Below, piece by piece: positions 8,377-15,579 of a stretch of DNA of 31,067 nucleotides. The notes beneath the pieces are model-generated. The model was not told the DNA's origin. It did no database searches and was given only the letters and a program-made list of their open reading frames with translations. Origin of the DNA: Sediminispirochaeta sp964394395 (GTDB taxonomy: Bacteria; Spirochaetota; Spirochaetia; DSM-16054; Sediminispirochaetaceae); NCBI GenBank assembly GCA_964394395.1, contig CAYMWV010000020.1, forward strand, positions 1 through 31,067. The letters run 5' to 3'. Each line of letters opens with the position of its first letter. Within the stretch, counting starts at the first letter, position 1. The position numbers were made by a program, and so were the translations under genes.

Positions 8377-8937
8377 ATGGTAGATGGGTATCTTCCGATT
8401 CTTGGCTTTCTATCCCTCGGATATACCCATATCTACGCATCTCTTCTTCAACGTCATGAGTTTGGTATCCCCCTTGATGATCCATCGGTGATAGAGGAGA
8501 TGGCAGAACTGGTCCGGTTTCATCAAAGCCTCACTGAATATATGGTGCTGCCAGACCAGGAAATGGGAAAAACTTGCCCGGTGGTGCCCGGATTTTCTGT
8601 CAACCGTGCTCTCCTCCCATTTTTCTCTACCCTCCGCAGTTCGGTAAAGCAGTGCAGGGCTGATTTGGAGCTGATGATGGAGGAAGGAGAAATTTTTCTT
8701 TCCCAGGGAGCTTTTACTTTCCCCATTACCGGAGCGATTATGACCCTTCTTGATCTCCACAGAGAAAGTCTTGCCACTATCTGCCGGGACAACCCCGTCT
8801 GGCCGGTTTCCAAAGAGAGGTCGATTATTGTAAAGGGGAGTAACGAGGGAAAGCGATACCGATGCTCCATCTATGCAGAAGGCTCTGGAACGTATGGAGG
8901 GACCCAGCTCTTCTTTCCCTCAGCTCCCCGCTTATAG
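8377..8937 (+). CDS. Conserved-looking hypothetical protein downstream of dnaJ
   Basis: I do not recognise this 186-residue protein. It starts 11 bases after dnaJ with ATG and no clear ribosome site, so translation may be coupled to dnaJ. The N-terminus (YLPILGFLSLGYTHIYASLL) is hydrophobic but broken by polar residues and is not a convincing signal peptide. The rest is mixed helical sequence with three cysteines and no catalytic motif that I can name. Codon use resembles the neighbours (GAG, CTG, GTG, CGG preferred), which argues for a real gene. It may be a lineage-specific protein co-transcribed with the chaperones. The start could lie further inside. Confidence 0.6.
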   Translation: MVDGYLPILGFLSLGYTHIYASLLQRHEFGIPLDDPSVIEEMAELVRFHQSLTEYMVLPDQEMGKTCPVVPGFSVNRALLPFFSTLRSSVKQCRADLELMMEEGEIFLSQGAFTFPITGAIMTLLDLHRESLATICRDNPVWPVSKERSIIVKGSNEGKRYRCSIYAEGSGTYGGTQLFFPSAPRL

Positions 8938-9005
8938 TCAAAACCAGGTAAGGTAGCCATCCTTTTTATCCGATACTCTTGTAAAGCCATCTTGAGGAGT
9001 TGTGT

Positions 9006-9440
9006 GTGAAACCTGTTTTGTTTGTATTTTTGACATCACTTTTTGTTCTCTTTGCCCTGGCTATTCTTCCTGCAGCTAGCGATGAGGTGGAAGAAATTGA
9101 TGTGGAAAAACGTCTCCTCTCCATAAAGGCGGACAAGGCGGGTATGCCTCCCGAGCAGTTTGATACCTCCGGGGATGGAGAGATAGATTATATGCTTATC
9201 AGCGATCCAAAGGGTAAGAAGCTGTACGAGATTCTTGATTATAACCGGGATGGGATCATGGATGATTTTCTCATCTACAAGGAGGGGACTATAGTTAGAC
9301 GGGAAATTGATTCAAACGGTGATGGGCTTTTTGATATCTGGGTGAGCATCAAGGATGGTTCGATGGTGGAGAAGCTGCAACAGGATAGTAATTTCGATGG
9401 TGTGATTGATAAGGTCACCAATTACGGGGAGGATGAATAA
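9006..9440 (+). CDS. Exported protein with four EF-hand-like calcium-loop repeats
   Basis: A 144-residue protein. A signal peptide spans residues 1 to about 25 (KPVLFVFLTSLFVLFALAIL, then PAAS). Four nearly evenly spaced acidic loops follow: DTSGDGEID (53-61), DYNRDGIMD (78-86), DSNGDGLFD (102-110) and DSNFDGVID (127-135). Each fits the Dx[ND]xDGxxD pattern of dockerin/TSP3/EF-hand-like calcium sites. The ~25-residue spacing suggests a repeated beta unit that binds Ca2+ in the periplasm or at the surface. I chose GTG at 9006 because GAGGAG lies 7 bases upstream. A TTG at 9000 in the same frame is too close to that site. There is no lipobox cysteine. It lies one base before rlmB. Confidence 0.8.
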   Translation: MKPVLFVFLTSLFVLFALAILPAASDEVEEIDVEKRLLSIKADKAGMPPEQFDTSGDGEIDYMLISDPKGKKLYEILDYNRDGIMDDFLIYKEGTIVRREIDSNGDGLFDIWVSIKDGSMVEKLQQDSNFDGVIDKVTNYGEDE

Positions 9441-9441
9441 G

Positions 9442-10197
9442 TTGCCTCGGGGAATCTACGGTTTTCACGCCATTGAGGAGGCTCTGCGAAAAAGTTCCGG
9501 CGCCGGGCTTGTGAAATACCATACATCAGCTGCCCGGGGCTCAAAGCGGGTCTCTGCCATTCTGCGGCTTGCCGGTGAGAAGGGCCTTACTCTGAAAGAG
9601 GTGTCTCAGGATGAGCTTGACCGGGACAGCTCCGGTGGTGATCACCGGGGTGTGATTTTCTTTCCCAAAGCCGGTTCATCCGGAGAGAGAAAGGTGGCGA
9701 TGAGTTTTGACCACTGGATAGAGCACTTTGCGTCAGAGGAAGGAGAGCAACTTTTACTGATCCTTGACGGTATTACCGATCCTCAAAACCTGGGAGCTAT
9801 CTTGCGGAGTGCCGACCAGTTTGGAGTCGACCTGGTTATTCTGCCTGAGCGTAGAAGTGCAAAAGAGAGCCCGGTGGTTCATAAAATCTCCTCCGGAGCC
9901 AGCTCCTGGGTGCAGACGGTCACTGTGGTTAATCTGGTACGGGCAATTGAGCAGCTGAAAGAGGAGGGTTTCTGGATTTATGGTGCCGATATGGAAGGGG
10001 AGCCGGTGTGGGGTTCCAAGTTGGGTGGAAAAACGGTTATTGTCATGGGATCGGAGGGTAAGGGGCTCTCAGCTCTGGTGAAAAAGAGCTGTGACGGCCT
10101 GCTTTCCATCCCTACCACCGGTCATGTCGATTCTCTCAATGTTTCGGTAGCTTCAGGGATCTTTCTGTATGAGTACCGGAGGCAGACATCTGTTTAG
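9442..10197 (+). CDS. rlmB: TrmH/SpoU-family 23S rRNA 2'-O-methyltransferase, RlmB-like
   Basis: A 251-residue protein. The N-terminal L30e-like RNA-binding domain (GIYGFHAIEEAL, then DHRGVIFF) is followed by the SPOUT knot domain with its three motifs: DPQNLGAILRSADQFG, VMGSEGKGLSALV and IPTTGHVDSLNVSVASGIFL. This layout is typical of RlmB, which methylates the 2'-OH of a guanosine in the peptidyl-transferase loop of 23S rRNA using SAM. The start is most likely TTG at 9442: GGAGG at 9428-9432 lies 9 bases upstream, whereas the ATG at 9433 directly abuts that site. It directly follows the calcium-loop gene, with one base between them. Confidence 0.92.
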   Translation: MPRGIYGFHAIEEALRKSSGAGLVKYHTSAARGSKRVSAILRLAGEKGLTLKEVSQDELDRDSSGGDHRGVIFFPKAGSSGERKVAMSFDHWIEHFASEEGEQLLLILDGITDPQNLGAILRSADQFGVDLVILPERRSAKESPVVHKISSGASSWVQTVTVVNLVRAIEQLKEEGFWIYGADMEGEPVWGSKLGGKTVIVMGSEGKGLSALVKKSCDGLLSIPTTGHVDSLNVSVASGIFLYEYRRQTSV

Positions 10198-10199
10198 CG

Positions 10200-10247
10200 G
10201 CTATTCGCTGTATATGTTATTCGCTCTATGTGCTATTCGCTGAAAAA
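10200..10247 (+). repeat. Three tandem 16-bp repeats at the 3' end of purD
   Basis: GCTATTCGCTGTATAT (10200-10215), GTTATTCGCTCTATGT (10216-10231) and GCTATTCGCTGAAAAA (10232-10247) share the core TATTCGCT at an exact 16-base period. The third copy contains the last codons and stop of purD (minus strand). The other two fill the short gap before the rlmB stop. This looks like a slippage duplication of a gene end in a convergent intergenic region. Confidence 0.85.
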
Positions 10248-11489
10248 GGCGTTCCCGATATCGGTTCTGTATTTTGCATCCCGAAAAGCAAGCCGTTTTA
10301 CCGCTTCATAGGCTCTGGTGTTGGCATTGATGAGGCTATTTCCCAGGCCCACCACGGTTAAACATCTACCGCTGCAGACACTCTCCCTGCTTGATTCATC
10401 TTTTTTGCTTCTTCCAAAAAAGATCAGGTTATCCCGTTCCGGGAAAGAGGGGAGGGGTGGGATTTGGATTTCCTGGTTTCTCTCTTCAGGATATCCTGGC
10501 GCAGCAAGGACCACCCCAACTGCAGAATTGCCGTTTTGGGAGAGAGTGAAACTGTCTAAGCGCTCCTCTTCCAGAGCCTCAATAAGATTTCCAAAATCAA
10601 CAGAAAGGAGCGGCATGATAACCTGGGCTTCCGGATCTCCAAATCGAACGTGGTATTCAAGCAGTTTTGGCCCTTCCTGGGTCAGTATAATGCCAAAAAA
10701 GAGGACTCCCCGGTAAGAAAGGCCCTCCTCTTCCATCCCTTCAAAGGTTGGCCCAATAATCTCCCGGGAAATTTGCTCCATCAATTGGGGTGTTAAGAGC
10801 GGGACCGGCGCAATTGCCCCCATGCCGTTGGTAGCAGCACCCTTGTCGCCCTCCTCAGCCCGTTTGTAGTCTGCACTACTGGCAAGAATCTTCCAGTGTT
10901 TCCCGTCGCTGAGCACAAAGATGGAAAGCTCTACTCCGATATGATACTCCTCCAGGAGAATGATATCTTCTGCCAGCAAACGCTCCCCATAGCTTTGCAG
11001 CTTAGAAGGATCGGTGGAATCGAACATGATCCGGCTTCTGGACAAACCATTCTTTTTAATCACCATCCGTTTGCCCCCGGTATCTTCCAGAGCTGTACAG
11101 AGTTCTTCGCTGTTTTTTACTAGCCTACCCGGAGTTGTGGGGATACCGTACACTTCCATGAAAGCTTTTGCATAACCCTTATCTGATTCAAGTTGGGCAG
11201 AGGTGAGCGGGGGGCCGAAGCTTGCAATTCCTGCCCCCTTCAAGGTATCTACTACCCCATTTTTCAGAGCTTCTTCGATCCCGCAAAATACATAGTCTAT
11301 TGAATAGCTTTTACAAGCCTCCAGCACAGCTTGCGGGTCGGCAGGATCGAGCTCTGGAAGGTTTTCACAAATTTCATCGGTTCCAACATTGCCGGGAGCC
11401 GCATAGAGTCCGCTGATTCGCTTGCTTTTTGATATCATCCAGACGAGAGCATGTTCCTTCGCCCCGGATCCCAGTACTAAAATCCGCAC
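10233..11489 (-). CDS. purD: PurD, phosphoribosylamine-glycine ligase
   Basis: A 418-residue protein of normal length for GAR synthetase, the second step of purine synthesis (phosphoribosylamine + glycine + ATP). The N-terminal domain starts RILVLGSGAKEHALVW, a variant of the usual GxGGREHAL. An ATP-grasp domain follows, with MVIKKNGLSRSR, ILLEEYHIGVELSIFVLSDG and the metal/ATP motif LLEYHVRFGDPEAQVIMPLL. The start is GTG at 11489 with GGGAGG upstream on the minus strand. It is the last gene of the leftward group tatD-dusB-purD, separated from dusB by 136 bases, so it may have its own promoter. It converges with rlmB, with only 35 bases between the two stops. Confidence 0.95.
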   Translation of the reverse strand: MRILVLGSGAKEHALVWMISKSKRISGLYAAPGNVGTDEICENLPELDPADPQAVLEACKSYSIDYVFCGIEEALKNGVVDTLKGAGIASFGPPLTSAQLESDKGYAKAFMEVYGIPTTPGRLVKNSEELCTALEDTGGKRMVIKKNGLSRSRIMFDSTDPSKLQSYGERLLAEDIILLEEYHIGVELSIFVLSDGKHWKILASSADYKRAEEGDKGAATNGMGAIAPVPLLTPQLMEQISREIIGPTFEGMEEEGLSYRGVLFFGIILTQEGPKLLEYHVRFGDPEAQVIMPLLSVDFGNLIEALEEERLDSFTLSQNGNSAVGVVLAAPGYPEERNQEIQIPPLPSFPERDNLIFFGRSKKDESSRESVCSGRCLTVVGLGNSLINANTRAYEAVKRLAFRDAKYRTDIGNAFFSE

Positions 11490-11625
11490 ACAAGCCTCCC
11501 GTCTGGATAAAGTGCATTAAAAGAGATTCTTTTTTGTCCTTGAATGTGATGTTTCGTCATGGCTATTATGGTACCTAACATAGAGCTTCGGATAGGGCAA
11601 CGCTAACACTCTTTAAACAAAAAGG

Positions 11626-12618
11626 TCAATAGTAGCAATCTGTCAACCACTCTCGTATCACCGTTCTGTACTCTTCTTCTGTTTCACAGGAAACGATTTT
11701 TCTCCGAAGAGCCGCTGAGCCAGGAAGTCCTTTACTGTATTCAGCCATCTGCTTTCTCATCTCTTTGCACGCCCTCACTTCGCCTTTATCTGCTACGGTG
11801 TAGGAGAGCTGTTTTAATGCGGTCTCCATAATGGTCTCCAATCCGGGCGCTTCTTCCGGATCCCCTTTCTCCAGGAGCCGGATGGTTCTCTCGAAAATGA
11901 AGGGATTTCCCATAGCTCCCCGGGCAAACATGACTCCGGCACACCCCGTCTCTTCCAGCATCGCTCTGGCTGCCTCTGGAGAGTGGGCATCTCCGTTTCC
12001 AATAATCGGCACCGGTGCAGCTTGCACCAGCCTTCTGATATGGCTCCAATCAGCTTTTCCGCTGTAGCCCTGACTTCTACTCCTCCCGTGGAGGGTGATC
12101 ATCACCGCTCCGGCATCAATCGCAGCATCAGCAGCTTCAAGATAGTTGATGGAGTTGCAGTCCCAGCCGGTTCGAATTTTCACCGTCACAGGGCAAGGTG
12201 CGTCCCGGCTTAGCACTCTGACAATCTCACCGATTTTCTTCGGACTCTTCATTAATGCCGAACCGGCACCGAGCCGGGTGATTTTAGGGACAGGACAGCC
12301 GCAGTTCAGGTCAACCAGGCTAGGATTGGCCTCCAGGATAACCGGCAGGGCCCTCTCGGCCTGTTCGGCTTCGGATAGAAAGATCTGTACTCCCAGAAGC
12401 TCTTCTCCTTCGGTTCTCTCCAAAAGAGCGATGGTTTTCCTGTTCCCCCGGGCCAGGGCTTCTCCGCTGATCATTTCGGTAAAAGTGAAGGGAGCTTTAT
12501 GCTCCAGGCATATTCGTCTAAAGCCCCGGTCGGTGATTCCCGCCAGGGGAGCAAGAAAAAGATTGCCCGGGATTGTTACACCTCCGGGCAATGGTATGGG
12601 ATGGAAAAGGGAGCTCAT
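11626..12618 (-). CDS. dusB: tRNA-dihydrouridine synthase, DusB-like
   Basis: A 330-residue flavoenzyme that reduces uridines of the tRNA D-loop using FMN and NADPH. The TIM barrel starts with FLAPLAGITDRGFR. The catalytic cysteine is Cys108 in LVDLNCGCPVPKI, followed by GAGSALMKSP. The tRNA/FMN motifs VTVKIRTGWD, ITLHGRSRSQGYSG, PIIGNGDAHS and GVMFARGAMGNPFIF are present. A helical C-terminal domain follows. The ATG is two bases downstream of the tatD stop on the minus strand, so the two genes are translationally linked. Among bacterial Dus proteins it most resembles DusB. Confidence 0.94.
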   Translation of the reverse strand: MSSLFHPIPLPGGVTIPGNLFLAPLAGITDRGFRRICLEHKAPFTFTEMISGEALARGNRKTIALLERTEGEELLGVQIFLSEAEQAERALPVILEANPSLVDLNCGCPVPKITRLGAGSALMKSPKKIGEIVRVLSRDAPCPVTVKIRTGWDCNSINYLEAADAAIDAGAVMITLHGRSRSQGYSGKADWSHIRRLVQAAPVPIIGNGDAHSPEAARAMLEETGCAGVMFARGAMGNPFIFERTIRLLEKGDPEEAPGLETIMETALKQLSYTVADKGEVRACKEMRKQMAEYSKGLPGSAALRRKIVSCETEEEYRTVIREWLTDCYY

Positions 12619-12620
12619 GA

Positions 12621-13394
12621 CTATTGGTTGATGCCAAACACCTTAAGGCTGTTTTGATAGAGCTGTTCGGTAAGCTCCTCGGTGGAAACTCCCCTCATCT
12701 CGGCAAGATATTCAGCGGTAGCGTGAAGATAGGAGGGTTTGTTCCGTTTCCCCCGGTAGAGGGCTGGAATCATGAAGGGACTCTCTGATTCAATCAGCAT
12801 CCTGTCCAGGGGGACCTGCTTTGCTGTCTCCTGCAGATTCCTTGCATTGCGGTAGGTTACATTCCCGGCAAAGGAGATATAGAGGTTTAGATCCAGGGCT
12901 TTCTTTGCGTATTCCCAATCCTCGGAATAACAGTGAAGGATTCCCCCCTTAGGTGGCAGTTTATCCGACAGAATATCATAGACATCTGCCCCGGCTTCCC
13001 GGTTGTGGATGATTACAGGGAAGTCGAGGTGGTTAGCAAGCTCAAGCTGGCGGATAAAGAGCTCTATCTGGCTGTCTTTGTTGCCAAATTTGCGATAATA
13101 GTCCAAACCTATCTCGCCAATGGCTACAACCCGCTCCTTTTTGCTCCCTTCTTCAATTTTCATCTCCCAATCTTTACCAGGATTCTGAACTTCCGAGGGA
13201 GAAACGCCGATACTATGATAGACGTGGTGTGCGGAAGAGAGGTTCTCATACACTTGGAAGAAGTCGTAGAGGTTGTTGCAGATGCTGACAAGTTGCTTCA
13301 CTCCAGCCTGCTTTGCTTCCTGAACGATGATGAGTTGTTCAATCGGGTCCTCATTAATCAACCCGATATGCGCGTGAGTATCAAATAGCTGCAT
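12621..13394 (-). CDS. tatD: TatD-family metal-dependent hydrolase with altered metal motifs
   Basis: A 257-residue TIM-barrel protein of the TatD DNase family. It keeps the N-terminal DTHAHI (His7, His9), Glu94 in AIGEIGLDYYRKF, His130 in VIIHNREAG and His154 in GILHCYSED. Two other usual motifs differ: the GxHPH segment reads IGVSPSE, and the conserved E-T-D near the C-terminus reads ESESPF, with Glu204 where a metal-ligand Asp is usual. Family members cleave DNA or related phosphoesters, and activity here may be altered. It is first in the leftward group tatD-dusB-purD and faces the M23 gene across a 158-base divergent region. Confidence 0.9.
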   Translation of the reverse strand: MQLFDTHAHIGLINEDPIEQLIIVQEAKQAGVKQLVSICNNLYDFFQVYENLSSAHHVYHSIGVSPSEVQNPGKDWEMKIEEGSKKERVVAIGEIGLDYYRKFGNKDSQIELFIRQLELANHLDFPVIIHNREAGADVYDILSDKLPPKGGILHCYSEDWEYAKKALDLNLYISFAGNVTYRNARNLQETAKQVPLDRMLIESESPFMIPALYRGKRNKPSYLHATAEYLAEMRGVSTEELTEQLYQNSLKVFGINQ

Positions 13395-13420
13395 ACGATT
13401 GTTCCAGTTTATGTGGTTTG

Positions 13421-13474
13421 AGTATACTTTACATATACCGTGGATAATGTATCACGTAGAATGGGTGCCGTCAA
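13421..13474 (-). promoter_or_regulatory. Candidate leftward promoter of tatD
   Basis: On the minus strand TTGACG (13474-13469) is followed after 17 bases by TACATT (13451-13446). A closer match to a -10, TATACT (13426-13421), lies 20 bases downstream of that but has no good -35 at the right distance. Either could serve tatD. The evidence is weak. Confidence 0.3.
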
Positions 13475-13480
13475 TTGTAT

Positions 13481-13509
13481 TTGACAAAATTTTTCGGTCA
13501 TGGTAATCT
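13481..13509 (+). promoter_or_regulatory. Strong sigma-70-type promoter before the M23-bactofilin block
   Basis: TTGACA at 13481-13486, a 17-base spacer, then TAATCT at 13504-13509 preceded by TGG (an extended -10). The predicted start is about 35 bases before the ATG at 13553. It is the best promoter in the window and heads the long plus-strand run of envelope and regulatory genes. Confidence 0.65.
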
Positions 13510-13552
13510 TACGTGTTTATTTGTTCATAATGTAACGTTTTAAGGAGTGTCG

Positions 13553-14575
13553 ATGTCACCGGCAAAAGGAAAAAGAGAGAGGGAAGGAACTGTACTTACG
13601 CAGCTCTTTTCCTTCTTCCGCAAAGGCTTACGGAGTATTGGACGCTTTTTTGCCAGCCTATATAAAACGGGAAGACAGCGTTTTACCATTATGCTCATTC
13701 CCCATTCCGAAAAAAGTATATTCAATTTTCGGGTTTCGGTTTTTTCACTCCTTTTTTCCGGCTTCCTTCTTGGCGGTGTGATCGTAACCTTCCTCTTTTT
13801 CAGTACCCGTTTTTCTGGATTGAGTGAAATGGTGCAGGAGCGGGAAGGAGCACTTGAGATCTCCCGGTCCAGTCTGGAGGAGATCCGGGAAGAGATTGTG
13901 GAGTTGAAAAAGGTGTCCAAAGTCTTTGAGTCCTCCCTGAAAGAGGCGATGAAGAGCTTTGGAATCAAGGGGGATGTGAAAACTGCATCAATCCTTGACG
14001 GTGGCGATCTTGGCTCTTTTCTGGATATTCAGGAGCAGGGTGAAGGAGTTGCCAGGGAGATATCCGAGTTGCGATCCCTTCGGGATTTTCTTGACAGCTC
14101 CAGCAGCGATCTCTTGCGGATAAGCGAGGTTATGTCCAGCCAGGGTGATTTGCTGGTTGAGCTGCCCACCTTGTGGCCTGTAGAAGGCAATGTTGGAAGG
14201 ATTACCAACTATTTCGGGCCGGAAGTGCACCCATTTACCCAACAGTGGTACCTTCACAAGGGGATTGATATTGCCTTCAGGCGGGGAAAGCCGATCATTG
14301 CAGCTGCAAATGGAAAAGTTGTGGAGCGTAAGTACGACGCCATGGGTTTCGGGAACTATATTGTTATTCGTCACTCCTACGGCTTTGCCACCAAGTACGC
14401 TCATATGGATAATGTATATGTAGAAGAAGGGGATATTATTACGCAGGGGCAGAAACTTGGAACCATGGGGAATACTGGACTTTCCACCGGTCCGCATCTC
14501 CACTTTGAAGTGCGGATAGGCTCCCAGGTTGTTGACCCCGAACGTTTTTTGAACGTACAATCCGGCTTACGATAA
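13553..14575 (+). CDS. Membrane-anchored M23 (LytM) peptidase
   Basis: A 340-residue protein. A cytoplasmic basic tail (1 to about 57) leads to one membrane segment (about 60-83, VSVFSLLFSGFLLGGVIVTF) and then a periplasmic coiled coil (about 88-130). The LytM domain starts near 205. All zinc and catalytic residues are visible: His235 and Asp239 (HKGIDI), His284 (KYAHMD), and His315/His317 (GPHLHFEV). It is expected to cut peptide cross-links of peptidoglycan. AAGGAG lies 5 bases before the ATG. The gene directly precedes a bactofilin (7 bases apart), a pairing known from curved and helical bacteria, where bactofilin places an M23 enzyme to set cell shape. Confidence 0.93.
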   Translation: MSPAKGKREREGTVLTQLFSFFRKGLRSIGRFFASLYKTGRQRFTIMLIPHSEKSIFNFRVSVFSLLFSGFLLGGVIVTFLFFSTRFSGLSEMVQEREGALEISRSSLEEIREEIVELKKVSKVFESSLKEAMKSFGIKGDVKTASILDGGDLGSFLDIQEQGEGVAREISELRSLRDFLDSSSSDLLRISEVMSSQGDLLVELPTLWPVEGNVGRITNYFGPEVHPFTQQWYLHKGIDIAFRRGKPIIAAANGKVVERKYDAMGFGNYIVIRHSYGFATKYAHMDNVYVEEGDIITQGQKLGTMGNTGLSTGPHLHFEVRIGSQVVDPERFLNVQSGLR

Positions 14576-14582
14576 ATACGGT

Positions 14583-15062
14583 ATGAGCGATTATCTGGAT
14601 CTTGATGGTGCATTCATTAATTCTTTGGTTGGAGAAGGTACTCGTTTTGACGGAGAGATCAGCCTGAAAGGTTTGCTCCGGATTGATGGCGATTTTCGGG
14701 GTGCGGTCAACGCCGCTGATAAGGTACTTATCGGCAGTAAGGGACGGGCGGAATGTTCGATCAAGGCTGGTACAGTAGTTGTTGGTGGCATCCTGAAAGG
14801 TGATATCCATGCGGAAGACAAGGTGGTCGTCCTCTCCTCCGGAATGGTAATTGGGAATATTTCTACCCCCCGGCTGGTGGTCGAAGCGGGGGTAATTCTA
14901 AATGGAGAGTGCACGGTTTTGGGTGAGAGGATGGGACAAGTTACCGATCACCGGAATGGAACAGCTAAGAGAGGGGATGAAAAGGATCTGAATCGTTATA
15001 ATCCTGTAAAACAGGATCAGCGGACAAGCGTCGGCGGGACTGTGGGGGTATGGCGAAGATAG
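14583..15062 (+). CDS. Bactofilin 1
   Basis: A 159-residue polymer-forming cytoskeletal protein. The central domain (about 17-112) shows the regular right-handed beta-helix pattern of Gly and hydrophobic residues every ~17-18 residues: FDGEISLKGLLRIDGDFRG, AADKVLIGSKGRAECSIKAG, VVVGGILKGDIHAEDKV. Short flexible tails flank it. Bactofilins self-assemble without nucleotide into filaments under the inner membrane. Placement just after the M23 peptidase suggests that it positions that enzyme. The last 13 bases overlap the start of the next gene (yaaR), so the two are translationally coupled. Confidence 0.95.
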   Translation: MSDYLDLDGAFINSLVGEGTRFDGEISLKGLLRIDGDFRGAVNAADKVLIGSKGRAECSIKAGTVVVGGILKGDIHAEDKVVVLSSGMVIGNISTPRLVVEAGVILNGECTVLGERMGQVTDHRNGTAKRGDEKDLNRYNPVKQDQRTSVGGTVGVWRR

Positions 15063-15550
15063 AGAGCCTGGGCGGATCTCTTTTTCGCCGAAAAAAAGCG
15101 GCTGGAGAAAAGAGTTCGGCTGCAGAAGAGTCTAAGCGGGTAAACAAGCCCTTCCTTGAAATCTTTGGGCAGGAAGAGATAAACACTGTCTCTCCCGGAG
15201 GTGCCCTTTTTGAGGGGCCTTCGGATGGAAATGTTGAGGAACTGCTGGATAAGGTCCATTCCCGGGGGGAAGAACTTCGGGATCACCCCACAATGGAAAG
15301 GATTAAATCCTATCGTGAGTCTGTTGCAGCCTTTCTTGCACATGTTGTCCGCTATTCCCTGGAGGCCGAGACGGTGGAAGGAGCCAGGTTCAGTCCCCTT
15401 AAAAAACAAAAACGATACACTCTGGTAAGGGTGGTGAATGAGAAGCTGGAAAAACTGGCCGCCGGGGTTTTACAGAACCAATTGGGGCAATTAGAAATCC
15501 TTCGCAGGGTTGAAGAGATTAACGGTCTTCTGGTGGATTTCCTGCACTAA
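15050..15550 (+). CDS. yaaR: YaaR (DUF327) family protein
   Basis: A 166-residue protein matching the DUF327/YaaR pattern: VEELLDKVHSRGEELRDHPT, then MERIKSYRESVAAFLAHVVR, then YTLVRVVNEKLEKLAAGVL and a closing LGQLEILRRVEEINGLLVDF. The first ~55 residues are a variable, basic and disordered tail. The biochemical function of the family is not established. In Bacillus subtilis yaaR lies close upstream of yaaT (ricT), with one gene between. Here the RicT/YaaT homologue is the very next gene (29 bases on), so the association is kept across phyla. It overlaps bactofilin 1 by 13 bases. Confidence 0.85.
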   Translation: MAKIESLGGSLFRRKKAAGEKSSAAEESKRVNKPFLEIFGQEEINTVSPGGALFEGPSDGNVEELLDKVHSRGEELRDHPTMERIKSYRESVAAFLAHVVRYSLEAETVEGARFSPLKKQKRYTLVRVVNEKLEKLAAGVLQNQLGQLEILRRVEEINGLLVDFLH

Positions 15551-15579
15551 TAGGCCTGGCTGGGAAGGGAGCGAAATGG

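Noticed and set aside
11519..11533. AAAAGA-GAT-TCTTTT inverted repeat between dusB and purD
   Set aside because: It is all A/T apart from a few bases, has a weak stem, and lies in the leader of purD instead of at a gene end.
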